64,000 bases of DNA from Actinomadura sp. NAK00032 (lineage in GTDB: Bacteria > Actinomycetota > Actinomycetes > Streptosporangiales > Streptosporangiaceae): positions 1,612,001 through 1,676,000 of the forward strand of contig NZ_CP054932.1 in NCBI RefSeq assembly GCF_013364275.1. The letters run 5' to 3'. Under the pieces are notes generated by a model that saw only the letters and a list, made by a program, of their open reading frames with translations, was not told the DNA's origin and did not search any database. The first letter of the stretch is position 1; every line of letters starts with the position of its first letter. A program made the position numbers and the translations under genes. Shown piece by piece: positions 51,689-60,455 of this stretch.

Positions 51689-52145
51689 TCACGGCCGGGC
51701 CAGCGGGACGAGCGCGGCCGGTGGGACGGCGCGCTCGGCGGCCGAGCCGAGAAGGAGTTCGGCCAGGTCACGCGCCTGGACGCGCTCACCGGTCGGAGCC
51801 GCCGCCGCGATCCGGTCAAGCCGGAGGCCCCGTCCGGCCCGGCGCGTGCGGCACCAGGCGATCAGATACCAGCGGCCGGAAGCGGTCAGCAACCCGGCCG
51901 GTTCCACGACCCGGTCACTCCGGCGCCCCGCCGCGTCGCAGTAGGACAACCGCACCACCATGCCGCCGGCGACGGCCTCCTCCACCGCGCACCGGGACAC
52001 CCGCCTCCATCAGCGTCTGCAGGTCCCGTTGCACCGTGCGCGCACCGACCTCGAACCGCGCGGCGAGGACCGCGACCGCCACCGGCCGTGGCGCCGCCGC
52101 GCGCAACTCGTCCACCAGGGCGTACAGCCGGGCAGCGCGTTTCAT
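51689..52145 (-). pseudogene. WYL-domain (YafY-like) regulator with internal deletion
   Basis: From the ATG at 52145 the DNA-binding half is intact (MKRAARLYALVDELRAAAPR, then VLAARFEVGARTVQRDLQTL, to VPVRGG). After about 55 residues the frame is lost. In a different frame a WYL domain follows (RCAVEEAVAGGMVVRLSYCD, then PAGLLTASGRWYLIAWCRTR, GLRLDRI), reaching the stop at 51689. About 60-100 residues between them are missing. The ATG overlaps the stop of the broken esterase upstream (ATGA), so both genes once formed a coupled pair and decayed together. Confidence 0.75.
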
Positions 52146-52812
52146 GGCGCCGAGGCCAGGAACTTGCGTTCGCGCCGCTGCTCCCGCTCGGTGATCGTCA
52201 GCGGGAAGAGAGTGAAGCCGTGCATCGCCCCGGCGACGACCCCCAGCCGCACGGGCGCCCCCGCGGCCCGCCACCGTGCGGCGAGGAACAGCGAGTCGTC
52301 GAGCAGCGGGTCCTCGGTGCCGCCGACGATCCGGGCGGACGGCATCCCGGCCAGGTCCGCGAACAGGGGCGACACGCCCGGGTCGCGGCGCTGCTCGCTT
52401 CCCATCCCCGGCGTGAACATCTCGTAGCCGCCCCGGCGGGGAACGGATGCTCGGGCGCGAGGCGGTAGTCGACGCTCACCACGGCGAGCCGCGTCTGCCG
52501 CGCGAGCCGCCAGAGCCGCTCGTCCTGCCCGTCCGCCGAACCGAATGCCCAGCCGCCGCCGTGGATGTGCAGGTACACGCCGTCGATCCGCTCCGGTGTG
52601 AAGACCCGTACCTTCACCCCGTGGACAAGCCGGTCCCGCCCGTGGGGCAGCCTCACCGGTGGCGTGTCGCCGCCGAGCCGATTGCGCCGCAGCAGTGCCA
52701 GCATGTCCGCGCTCGGCGCCTTCCCGCGAGCCGGCCGCCTCCGGGCGGCGGCCTCGAACTGCTCGTTGAACGCCAGGGTCTCGTTGAGGCAGTCCTCATC
52801 TGTGATCGTCAC
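52142..52812 (-). pseudogene. HSL-type alpha/beta-hydrolase lacking its catalytic centre
   Basis: The first part (from a GTG at 52812 or TTG at 52842) has the hormone-sensitive-lipase signature: [16 protein letters not shown], then [18 protein letters not shown]. Right after this the frame changes and the protein resumes as the lid-distal half: [32 protein letters not shown], then [16 protein letters not shown] and the His in [10 protein letters not shown]. The segment with the nucleophile elbow (usually GDSAGG), 80-100 residues, is absent, so this can have no esterase activity. Confidence 0.8.
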
Positions 52813-52908
52813 GCGGCCAACGCTCCCAACCGTCCACGACAACGTACTGTCACCTTTCTCAAGTGATCTGAGCCACAGCGCTCACCTCGCGGAGCCGTCC
52901 AGTCCCCG

Positions 52909-53466
52909 ATGTCAGACGCGATCGCCATCATGAGTCGGGTGACGGGACACGACGAGTTGCTGAGGCTGGTCGCCGAACGAGTGGCCCAGGAGTCATCGGC
53001 CGACCTGACCCGTGCCACCCCCGACCAGGTGCGAGAAGCGGAAACGGCCCTGGGATTCCCGCTGCCGCCCCTCCTCGCCCGCCTCTACCAGGAGGTCGGC
53101 AACGGCGGTTTCGGCCCCGACTACCAACTCCTGCCCCTGATCGGCGAAGGCCGCACCGTCGTGGGGTCGTACCAGGCCGAATACGTCCCCGGGCAATGGC
53201 CGTCCGGCGTCGTTCCCGTCCTCGACTGGGGCTGCGGAATGTACGCGGCGGTCGATTGCACCGACCCCCGAGGTCCCGTCCTCCTCTACGAACCCAACGC
53301 CGTCGAGGAGGACTGGAGCATCGCCTGGTACGAGGACGCCGAAAGCCTCGCCGCCTGGCTCCACGCCTGGCTCTCGGGAACCGGCTGGTACGAGGAGGAG
53401 ATCATGATGAGCGAGGACGCCTCAGACCCGACCCCGTGGCCGCAGGCCGTAAACCGCCTGACCTGA
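52909..53466 (+). CDS. SMI1/KNR4-family (SUKH) protein
   Basis: The 185-residue protein has the SUKH core: LTRATPDQVREAETALGFPL, then PPLLARLYQEVGNGGFGPDY, and a long acidic and Trp-rich C-terminal half (VLDWGCGMYAAVDC, EEDWSIAWYEDAESLAAWLH). In bacteria such proteins are often immunity factors for polymorphic toxins, but many stand alone, as this one does; no toxin gene is beside it. It could start at 52909 or at the GTG at 52939. Confidence 0.82.
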   Translation: MSDAIAIMSRVTGHDELLRLVAERVAQESSADLTRATPDQVREAETALGFPLPPLLARLYQEVGNGGFGPDYQLLPLIGEGRTVVGSYQAEYVPGQWPSGVVPVLDWGCGMYAAVDCTDPRGPVLLYEPNAVEEDWSIAWYEDAESLAAWLHAWLSGTGWYEEEIMMSEDASDPTPWPQAVNRLT

Positions 53467-53481
53467 ACCTGCACACGACCT

Positions 53482-54456
53482 CTAAGGCGCGCCGCCATAG
53501 CAAGCGGCGATAGCGGCAGCCCGATCACGCAGCGAAGTGCGCAACCACTCAGGCCCCAGGGCCTCCGCACTACTAGCGAGCTGCCACAACGCCCACACGG
53601 CGTGCCTCTGGTCTTGAAAGGTCACCTCCAGCCGCACCCACCCATCGGGCTCGGCTTCTTCGGCGAGGACGGCCAGCGCGGTGCCGACCAGCTCGTCCCG
53701 CCGCGCCGGGTGCACCCGAACCAGCACGGCGACCTGGTCGCCCCCGGTCCGGAACCGCGTGCTGCGCTCCTGCCAGACCTGGTCCAGATCGACCTCTTCC
53801 GGCCGCTGGGCGGGTTCGTCGAGTTCCTCGGCGGCCAGGATCCGCGACAGCCGGTAGGTGCGGTCCTCGCCCGCCTTCCTCGCCAGCAGGTACCCCAGAT
53901 CCCGAACGGTCACCAGACCGACCGGATCAACCGTCCGCCACTGCGGCGCCCCGCCCTTGGCCTCATAGCGGATGCGCAACTTGTGCCCGGCGAACACCGC
54001 ACGCCGAACCTGAGCCACGACGGCTTCGGGCACCTCCTCGGCGTCCTGCCGCCGCGACAGAAGGTCGATCTCCGGATCGATGAGCAACCGCTGGGCCGCC
54101 CCCGCCGCAACGTCCCGATGGCCTTCAGGAAGCGCGTCGACCACCTTGAGCATGGCCGACGCCAGCGCCGACCCCAGCCCGAACGCCTGCGCCCCCCGCC
54201 GCGACCCGGCGATCAGCAGCGCCAGCGCCTCATCGTGGTTCAGCCCGGTGAGCTCCGTCTGGAAACCGGGCAGCAGCTCAAAACCGCCATGCCGCCCGCG
54301 CTCGGCGTACACGGGAACCCCGGCCGCCGACAGCGCCTCGATATCCCGCAGGACGGTCCGCGTGGACACCTCCAGCTCGCGAGCCAGCGTGGCCGCGGAC
54401 AACCGGCCGCGCCGGCGCAGCAGCAGCACCAGCGAGACCAACCGGTCGGCACGCAC
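53482..54456 (-). CDS. YafY-like WYL-domain transcriptional regulator
   Basis: The 324-residue protein has an HTH_11 start (VRADRLVSLVLLLRRRGRLS, then LARELEVSTRTVLRDIEALS), a WYL domain (about 140-215; here VTVRDLGYLLARKAGEDRTY takes the usual W-Y-L place as Y-L-L), and a WCX region at the C-terminus. Such regulators sense nucleic acids or small ligands. It is divergent from the RidA gene by 108 bases and probably controls it. The GTG at 54456 is the start. Confidence 0.92.
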   Translation of the reverse strand: MRADRLVSLVLLLRRRGRLSAATLARELEVSTRTVLRDIEALSAAGVPVYAERGRHGGFELLPGFQTELTGLNHDEALALLIAGSRRGAQAFGLGSALASAMLKVVDALPEGHRDVAAGAAQRLLIDPEIDLLSRRQDAEEVPEAVVAQVRRAVFAGHKLRIRYEAKGGAPQWRTVDPVGLVTVRDLGYLLARKAGEDRTYRLSRILAAEELDEPAQRPEEVDLDQVWQERSTRFRTGGDQVAVLVRVHPARRDELVGTALAVLAEEAEPDGWVRLEVTFQDQRHAVWALWQLASSAEALGPEWLRTSLRDRAAAIAACYGGAP

Positions 54457-54476
54457 ACGAAAACCCTAGCGAATAC

Positions 54477-54493
54477 ATGACACAGGATGTCGT
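54477..54493. promoter_or_regulatory. Candidate operator between WYL and RidA genes
   Basis: ATGACA (54477-54482) and TGTCGT (54488-54493) are near-perfect inverted arms around a 5-base spacer in the divergent promoter region. A WYL-regulator site is a guess from place. Confidence 0.35.
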
Positions 54494-54564
54494 GATTGGT
54501 TGGCAGGCTCTCACCACATCGGCCACTGGAGCCGACGAACGTACTCCCAACGAACGGAGCCGCA

Positions 54565-54966
54565 GTGACCATAGAGCGAACGCCGGTCAACCCTTGGGCA
54601 TGGTCGGTCGAGATGGGCTACAACCAGGGCGAGACCGTCTCCGGTGAGACCCGCACCCTCTACATCTCCGGCCAGACCGCGATGGACGCCGACGGCAAGC
54701 CCCAGCACCCCGACGACATGAAAGCACAGCTGACCCTGAGCCTCGACAACCTGGAGACCGTCCTGGACGAGGCCGGCATGACCCTGGAGAACCTCGTCCG
54801 GCTCAACGTCTACACCACCGACGTCGACCGCCTCTTCCAGCACTACGCCGTCCTGGCCTCCCGCCTCGCCACCGCCGGAGTAGCCCCGACCACCACAATG
54901 CTGGGCGTAACCCGCCTGGCACTCCCGCCCCTAATGGTCGAACTAGAAGCCACCGCCGTCGCCTAA
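54565..54966 (+). CDS. RidA-family protein (YjgF/YER057c/UK114)
   Basis: The 133-residue protein has RidA features: GETRTLYISGQTAMDADGKP, DDMKAQLTLSLDNLETVLDE, AGMTLENLVRLNVYTTDVDR and the C-terminal LPPLMVELEATAVA. True RidA enamine deaminases carry an Arg near residue 105 in a PxxRxxV context; here GVTRLALPPLMVELEA has the Arg two residues before the usual PP region, so it may belong to another Rid subfamily. I use the GTG at 54565 with GGAG upstream. Confidence 0.92.
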   Translation: MTIERTPVNPWAWSVEMGYNQGETVSGETRTLYISGQTAMDADGKPQHPDDMKAQLTLSLDNLETVLDEAGMTLENLVRLNVYTTDVDRLFQHYAVLASRLATAGVAPTTTMLGVTRLALPPLMVELEATAVA

Positions 54967-54976
54967 CCCCAAAACC

Positions 54977-55011
54977 AGAGGCCGACCCAGCCTTCTCCCG
55001 GGTCGGCCTCT
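54977..55011. terminator. Hairpin terminator after the RidA gene
   Basis: AGAGGCCGACCC (54977-54988) pairs perfectly with GGGTCGGCCTCT (55000-55011) around an 11-base loop, 11 bases past the stop codon. Confidence 0.9.
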
Positions 55012-55478
55012 ACCCCACCACTGACATTTCTTCGCGCTTAACACTCGTCCGGTGAACGCCCGCGCGACCGAGGCGTACCCGCATTATGCGTGCCCTTCCG
55101 TGCATGTTCGAGTTCTGAGCCTTTGGGTCTTTGCCCTGAAGTGCGGCTACCTTGAAGGCTCGGATCCATGGGGTCAGCGGACGGCGGTGTGGGACGGTGG
55201 GGGCCGACCCGTGGGCGCTCAGCCGCTGGCGCGGGGTTCGCTGTCGTCCGGATCTGTCCACGCGCGCGCCTCAGCGAGCGTCGGTCGGGCTTGGTGGCGA
55301 CGTGGTGGCACATGGCCCCTGGCCTGCGTGACCGTGTGTGTTCAGCGCTGCTGTAGTCGGCACGCCCAGCGGTCGCCGCCACGTACCACGGCGACCGTCC
55401 GATATGGTCACAATCTGGACGTTTTCGGCCGGTGACTTCGCTGTGCTGCCGACCGGGGCGTGACCGCGGGGGAGCAGC
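55012..55478. other. 467 bases without a recognised gene
   Basis: Open frames exist but none has known motifs or a good start. Base composition is lower in GC than around it. The end near 55479 presumably holds the promoter of the small membrane protein. Confidence 0.5.
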
Positions 55479-55940
55479 ATGTTCGTGAAGGCTGGCCAGC
55501 ATCTGGTTGGTGCGATAGTCGCCTGCTTGGCGTTCGTCGTCCAGAGCACCGTCATCTACGCCGGTCTGCTCGTGTGCGCAGTCGTCGCTGATGCGGACAT
55601 TGGCGGTCCATTGGCCGGGCCTTTCCTGGTGCTCCTTGCCGGTGTGGTTGGCGTCGTCTTGCTGCCACTGCTGTTCTTGCCGGCCGGCGTCATCGGCGAG
55701 GTGGCCGCGAAGAGGGGACGTCTGCTCACCAAGTGGCTCGTCGCCACCGCAGTTGCCGGAGCCCTGGCCATGGTCTATGTGTTTCTTGCCGCCATGGTCA
55801 CCGGTGTGGGCATTGCGCACTCTTTGCTGGCGAGCCTGATCGGGGCGCTCACAGTACTCGTCCCCACGGCGCTGTGCGTCAGTGTCTCCCACGGCGCGCT
55901 GAAGCTCATCCCGAGCACGCTGAGGAATGCCCACGGCTAG
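55479..55940 (+). CDS. Four-helix membrane protein of unknown function
   Basis: The 153-residue protein has four hydrophobic segments (about 10-35, 45-70, 85-108 and 112-135) with short loops and few charges; a KRGRLLTKW loop suggests a cytosolic face. No signature identifies a family. The ATG at 55479 follows GGGGGAGCAGC. It stands between the RidA terminator and the end of the split kinase and is read toward it, so it has no clear operon partner. Confidence 0.72.
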   Translation: MFVKAGQHLVGAIVACLAFVVQSTVIYAGLLVCAVVADADIGGPLAGPFLVLLAGVVGVVLLPLLFLPAGVIGEVAAKRGRLLTKWLVATAVAGALAMVYVFLAAMVTGVGIAHSLLASLIGALTVLVPTALCVSVSHGALKLIPSTLRNAHG

Positions 55941-55998
55941 GGACACCGAGGTCCGCCCGTCCTGAAGGAGGCGCCCGAGACGCACTGCGCTGGATGCC

Positions 55999-56465
55999 TC
56001 AGGCGCTTTGGGAGCCGAACCATATGTCGATGTCCAGGCCGCCCTCGGCGCGGGCGTTGGCAGTGAGAGTGGCGTGGTGGGCTCGGACGACGGCATTCAC
56101 GATGGCGAGGCCGAGACCGTAGCTGTCGCGGCGTCCGTGACGATCAGGTGCCAGCCTCTGGAAGGGGTGAAAGAGGCGCGGGATCTGGTCGCCGGGGACG
56201 ACCGGTCCGCTATTGGTGACTCTGAGGACCGCCTGCGTGCCGGAGGTCCGTGTTGTGACCTCTACGTGGCCGCCGGCGTGGTTGTAGCGGATGGCGTTGT
56301 CGATGAGGTTGGTGACGAGGCTTTCGAGCAATTTCGGGTCCCCGGCCGTCACCGCGGGCGTCAGGTGCTCGGCGATGTTGATGCCTTGCTCCACCGCCTG
56401 GTCGCGGCGGCGGGCGAGGGCTCCTTTGACGACGTCGGCAAGGTCGAGGCGATCCCAGCCCCTCT
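55999..56465 (-). pseudogene. C-terminal half of a histidine kinase split by IS3
   Basis: This half contains the ATPase domain: the N box SLVTNLIDNAIRYNHAGGHV, GPVVPGDQIPRLFHPFQRL, and the G2 box SYGLGLAIVNAVVRAHH, ending WFGSQSA. The partner half is at 58041-58692. Removing the element from 56466 to 58040 joins them in frame (ARSV then ERGWDRLDLAD), for a kinase of about 372 residues. On its own this half lacks sensing, membrane and phospho-acceptor regions. A run-on start inside the IS (MSHLSLTQRG) could make a soluble ATPase fragment. Confidence 0.88.
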
Positions 56466-56543
56466 GTGTCAGGCTCAGATGGGACACGAGGGGATGAAGT
56501 TCCCTAGCTGATGTAGACAGGGCGAGAACGGGTACTGAGCAGA

Positions 56544-56969
56544 GTGACGATGACCAGCCACGATCTTCCTTCCGGTGACGGGCCGCGGACCGGCCGGCCC
56601 AAGCGGCGGACCTTCAGTGCCGCCTACAAGTTGCGGATGGTCGAGGAGTACGACGCGGCCGAGCATGGCGACAAGGGCGCACTGCTGCGCCGTGAGGGAC
56701 TTTATGAGTCCAGCGTTCAACTGTGGCGCCGGCAGCGCGACGCCGGTGAACTGACCGCTGCGGGAACGAGCCGCCCGGCCGCCAAGAAGGAGAAGACGCC
56801 GGAGCAGGCCGAGTTGGAGCAGTTGCGCAAGGAGAAGGCGCGGCTGGAGCGGCAGAACGCCGCCATGGCCAGAAAACTCAAGCAGACCGAGGCCGCCCTG
56901 GACATCATGGGAAAAGGTATCGCGCTCTTGGAAACAATGTCCGAGAGCGCGGACACCGAGAATTCGTGA
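56544..56969 (+). CDS. IS3-family transposase OrfA
   Basis: The 141-residue protein has an N-terminal helix-turn-helix (RRTFSAAYKLRMVEEYDAAE, then KGALLRREGLYESSVQLWRR) and a leucine-zipper-like C-terminal coil (EQAELEQLRKEKARLERQNA), as is normal for IS3 OrfA, which binds the element ends. A GTG at 56544 or an ATG at 56550 may be the start. Confidence 0.93.
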   Translation: MTMTSHDLPSGDGPRTGRPKRRTFSAAYKLRMVEEYDAAEHGDKGALLRREGLYESSVQLWRRQRDAGELTAAGTSRPAAKKEKTPEQAELEQLRKEKARLERQNAAMARKLKQTEAALDIMGKGIALLETMSESADTENS

Positions 56970-58006
56970 CCCGCTGCCGCCACGAAACCCTTTCCCTGCT
57001 GGTCGAGCATCTGCCGATTCGCTTCGCGTGCGCATTGTCGGGTGTGCCGCGCAGCAGTTTCTACCGACGGCGGAACCCGGCGCCGGGAAACAGTGAGCCG
57101 GCGGAGCGGCCGGCGCCGCCGAACGCGCTGAGCGAGAGCGAACGGGCCGAACTGGTCGAGATGCTCAACAGCGACCGGTTCGCCGACAAGGCACCCCGAC
57201 AGGTGTGGGCTGCGCTGCTGGACGAGGGGGTGTACCTGGCGTCGGTGTCGACGATGTACCGGGAACTACGCAGGCGTGACCAGGTCCGGGAGCGGCGCGC
57301 CCACGCCCGGCACCAGGCGCGCACCAAACCGTATCTGGCCGCGCACGCCCCCAACCAGATATGGAGTTGGGATATCACGAAACTGCCAGGTCCGGGGCCA
57401 CGCCAGTTCTATGACCTGTATGTGATGCTCGACATCTTCTCCCGCTACGTCGTGCACTGGGAGATCCACCTGCGCGAGTCAGGTGAGCTGGCCGAGCAGT
57501 TCATGCAGAACTCGTTCGCCGCCAACGGCGGGATCGTGCCCGGCACCATCCATTCCGACAACGGGACCTCGATGACCTCCAAGCCGGTGACGGCACTACT
57601 GGCAGACCTGGACATCATCAAGTCCCACTCCCGCCCGAAGGTGAGCAACGACAACCCCTACAGCGAGGCGCAGTTCAAAACCTTGAAGTACTGCCCGGTG
57701 TTCCCTGCCAGGTTCACCTCGCTCGACGAGGCCGAGACGTTCTGCCACCATTTCTTCGACTACTACAATCACCGGCATTACCACGCCGGGATCGGGCTCC
57801 ACACGCCGTTCACCATGCATATCGGCACCGCACAGGCGATCCAGCACAACCGAGCCGCCACGATCGCAGCGTTCCGCGCGGCCAACCCGCGACGGTTCAC
57901 CCAGCCGCCCACGCTGCCCAAGATCCCCACAGTCGCGCAGATCAACCGACCCGACGAAGACCCCACCGACCCGAGCAGCTCTGACCAGGAGAAACAGGCC
58001 GCCTAA
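56966..58006 (+). CDS. IS3-family transposase OrfB (DDE catalytic subunit)
   Basis: The 346-residue protein has an HTH_21 region (about 57-115) and an rve integrase core with the full triad: D136 in WSWDITKL, D198 in HSDNGTSM, and E234 in NPYSEAQFKTLKY, thus DD(35)E. It overlaps orfA in GTGA. Many IS3 elements use a -1 frameshift to fuse OrfA and OrfB; here a coupled restart seems to be the route, and I see no obvious slippery A-run. Confidence 0.95.
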   Translation: MTRCRHETLSLLVEHLPIRFACALSGVPRSSFYRRRNPAPGNSEPAERPAPPNALSESERAELVEMLNSDRFADKAPRQVWAALLDEGVYLASVSTMYRELRRRDQVRERRAHARHQARTKPYLAAHAPNQIWSWDITKLPGPGPRQFYDLYVMLDIFSRYVVHWEIHLRESGELAEQFMQNSFAANGGIVPGTIHSDNGTSMTSKPVTALLADLDIIKSHSRPKVSNDNPYSEAQFKTLKYCPVFPARFTSLDEAETFCHHFFDYYNHRHYHAGIGLHTPFTMHIGTAQAIQHNRAATIAAFRAANPRRFTQPPTLPKIPTVAQINRPDEDPTDPSSSDQEKQAA

Positions 58007-58040
58007 CGATCACTGGCCCCTGTCCCGTTTGACTTGACAC

Positions 58041-58692
58041 CTACCGAGCGGGCGACGCCGCGCTCGCTGGTGGCCAGGGCGAGCAGTGCTTGGACGAGCC
58101 GCTCCTGGTGTTCGCCGAGGGCGAGGGCCTCCCGGCAGGCCGAGCGCAGGGTGTCGGTGTCGGTATCGGGGTTGGCGAGGGCGACTTCGAGGAGGGTGCG
58201 CTGGCCGGCCAGCGGGGTGCGCAGTTCGTGGGAGGCGTTGGCGAGGAAGTGGCGTTGGGCGTCGAAGGAGGCCTGGAGGCGAGCGAACAGGTCGTCGAGG
58301 GTGTGGCCCAGTTCGGTCAGCTCGTCCGTGGGGTCGCCGAGGTCGAGACGCCGGTGGAGGTCGCCGGCGGAGATGATCCTGGCGGTGGCGGTGATGGTGC
58401 GCAGCGGGCGCAGGAACCGGCCGGCGACGAACCAGCCGAGAGCCAGGGCGACGGGAACCAGAATGATCAAGGCGATGGCGGAGCCGGTGAGGAGCTGGGC
58501 CAGGCTGATCCCGCGCCCTGCTCCGGTGGTCACGCCCGATGAGGGGCGTCCCCTAGGTGTGGCCGCATCGACGCTGACGAGCGGGACGAGCACCAGGACG
58601 AGGACGAAGCCACCGGCGGCGTAGACGCCGGCTGCGTAGGCGAGCGCGAGCCGTGTCCGCAGGGAGCTTCTGGCGATCTGCCGGACGGTCAT
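58041..58692 (-). pseudogene. N-terminal half of a histidine kinase split by IS3
   Basis: From the ATG at 58692: two membrane helices (about 17-40 and 67-92) around a short outer loop, a HAMP domain (about 93-145) and a HisKA domain with phospho-acceptor H155 in ANASHELRTPLAGQ. Reading then runs into the IS and stops at 58003. The fragment could be phosphorylated but cannot bind ATP. It overlaps the response regulator stop in ATGA. Confidence 0.9.
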
Positions 58693-59351
58693 GGCGGTCC
58701 GATGCGGTAGCCGCCCTCGCGGACGGTCTCGATCACGGGCGGTTCGCCGAGCTTCGTCCGCAACCGGTGCATGGTGTGCTTGACGGCGCTGCTGAAGGGG
58801 TCGGCCGCTTCGTCCCAGACGCGTTCGAGCAGTTCCTCAGCGGAGATGACCAGGCCGGGCGCGGCGAGCAGGCATTCGAGCAGGGCGAATTCCTTCGGGC
58901 TCAATTGCAGGCGCCGGCCTGCCCGGAACGCGGTGCGGCGGGCCGGATCGAGAGTGATGTCCCCGCTTTCCAGAGTGGGCGGGAGCGGCGGGGTGGCGCG
59001 GCGCGCCAGCGCACGGACGCGGGCGACCAGTTCGGCGAACGCGAAGGGTTTGGGCAGGTAGTCGTCGGCGCCGAGGCTGAGCCCGTCGACGCGGTCCTCG
59101 ACCGTGCCGGAGGCGGTGAGCATCAGGACCCGGGTCTCGCAGCGGCCGTGGGCGAGGCGCCGGCAGACCTCGTCTCCGTGGACGCCCGGCAGGTCCCGGT
59201 CGAGGATCACCACGTCGTAGCGGGTGACGGCCAGGCGGTCGAGAGCGGCGGTTCCGTCGAGGACGACGTCGACGGCCATGCCCTCGTGACGCAGCCCCGT
59301 CCCGAGGGAGCGGGCGAGGACCTCGAAGTCCTCGACGACGAGGATCCTCAC
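58689..59351 (-). CDS. OmpR/PhoB-family response regulator
   Basis: The 220-residue protein has a receiver domain (acidic E8-D9 pair in VVEDFE, phospho-acceptor D51 in VVILDRDLPG, Lys in YLPKPF) and a winged helix (LQLSPKEFALLECLLAAPGL to ETVREGGYRIGPP). I start at the GTG at 59351. It precedes and overlaps its broken kinase and is divergent from an ABC exporter, its likely target. With the kinase split it may be inactive, cross-phosphorylated or phosphorylated by small metabolites. Confidence 0.92.
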   Translation of the reverse strand: MRILVVEDFEVLARSLGTGLRHEGMAVDVVLDGTAALDRLAVTRYDVVILDRDLPGVHGDEVCRRLAHGRCETRVLMLTASGTVEDRVDGLSLGADDYLPKPFAFAELVARVRALARRATPPLPPTLESGDITLDPARRTAFRAGRRLQLSPKEFALLECLLAAPGLVISAEELLERVWDEAADPFSSAVKHTMHRLRTKLGEPPVIETVREGGYRIGPP

Positions 59352-59525
59352 CGCCGCGCACCGCCGGTCGTCGTGCCCGCTGGGCGGCTGCCGGGTCGAA
59401 GGGCCATGCCCTGACGATGCCAGATCCCCGGTCTCAGCCCGGTCGCGGCCGCTGCGACCGGGCTGGAACCAGGTGCCGCGTACAACCGTCGGCATGATCG
59501 CACTGCGAACCGCAAGCGCGCCACG

Positions 59526-60455
59526 ATGAGCGCCCCGGGGATCGTCGTCGCCGGACTGCGTAAGAGGTATGGTTCGGCGCTCGCTCTCGACGGCATGTCC
59601 TTCACCGTCCGCCCGGGTGTGGTGACCGGACTGATCGGGCCGAACGGTGCCGGGAAGTCCACCACGATGCGAGTGATCCTCGGCCTGGATTCGGTCGATG
59701 AGGGCACTGCGCTCATCGGCGGGAAGCCATACCGCAGTCTCCGGTGTCCGCTGAATCATGTCGGTTCGCTGCTGGACGCCTCGGCGCTGCACACCGGCCG
59801 CAGCGGACGCGACCACCTGCTGTGGCTGGCGCACTCGCAGGGCCTGGACGCGCGGCGGGTGATGCAGGTGATCGAGCAGGTCGGCCTGGCCTCCGCCGCC
59901 CGGCGCAAGGCCGGAGGCTACTCGCTCGGCATGCGGCAGCGGCTCGGGATCGCCGCGGCCCTGCTGGGCGACCCGCCGGTCATCATGCTCGACGAGCCGT
60001 TCAACGGCATGGACCCCGACGGCATCGTCTGGATGCGCGGCCTCCTGCGGTCCCTGGCCGCCCAGGGCCGCGCCGTGCTGGTCTCCAGCCACCTCATGAG
60101 CGAGGTGCAGGACACGGCCGATCATCTCGTCGTGGTCGGACGCGGGAAGGCCATCGCCGACGCGGGCGTGGCCGACCTGATCGCCGCCGCCTCCGGGAAC
60201 CGGGTGACCGTGCGGACCACGGCCGGGACGCACGCGATGAGGGTGCTCGCGCATGCCGGCGCGACCGGCGCGGCCGGCCGCGACACCATCACCGTTTCGG
60301 GGTTGCCCGCGGACCGGGTCGCCGCACTGCTCAACGAGGGCGCGGTGCCGTTCTCCGAGATATCGGCACACCGCGCCACCCTTGAGGACGTCTACCTGGA
60401 CCTCACTCGCGAGGCCGTCGAATTCCGTGCCACGTCCACGGAGGTGACACGGTGA
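59526..60455 (+). CDS. ABC exporter ATP-binding protein
   Basis: The 309-residue protein has Walker A GPNGAGKST, signature YSLGMRQRLGIAAAL, Walker B PPVIMLDEPFNGMD and the switch His in LVSSHLMSEV, all consistent with an active drug- or lipid-type exporter ATPase (CcmA-like with a C-terminal extension). It overlaps the permease gene by 4 bases. It lies opposite to a two-component system, an arrangement typical of antibiotic-response exporters. Confidence 0.95.
   Translation: MSAPGIVVAGLRKRYGSALALDGMSFTVRPGVVTGLIGPNGAGKSTTMRVILGLDSVDEGTALIGGKPYRSLRCPLNHVGSLLDASALHTGRSGRDHLLWLAHSQGLDARRVMQVIEQVGLASAARRKAGGYSLGMRQRLGIAAALLGDPPVIMLDEPFNGMDPDGIVWMRGLLRSLAAQGRAVLVSSHLMSEVQDTADHLVVVGRGKAIADAGVADLIAAASGNRVTVRTTAGTHAMRVLAHAGATGAAGRDTITVSGLPADRVAALLNEGAVPFSEISAHRATLEDVYLDLTREAVEFRATSTEVTR

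Larger units (their letters stand above)
56466..58040 (+). mobile_element. Complete IS3-family element
   Basis: Terminal inverted repeats begin GTGTCAGGCTCAGATGGGAC at the left (from 56466) and, on the other strand, GTGTCAAGTCAAACGGGACA at the right (to 58040); about 14 of 20 bases agree. Inside are an orfA/orfB pair with a 4-base overlap and an intact DDE triad, so it may be active. No clean 3-4 base target duplication is seen. The insertion splits a histidine kinase gene of the opposite strand. Confidence 0.9.

Noticed and set aside
52842..52842. TTG start for the broken esterase
   Set aside because: A GTG ten codons later fits the family start better; since the gene is broken the choice does not matter.
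56466..58040. Target-site duplication of the IS3 element
   Set aside because: The bases next to the two inverted repeats do not match over 3-4 positions under any boundary I tried, so none is claimed.
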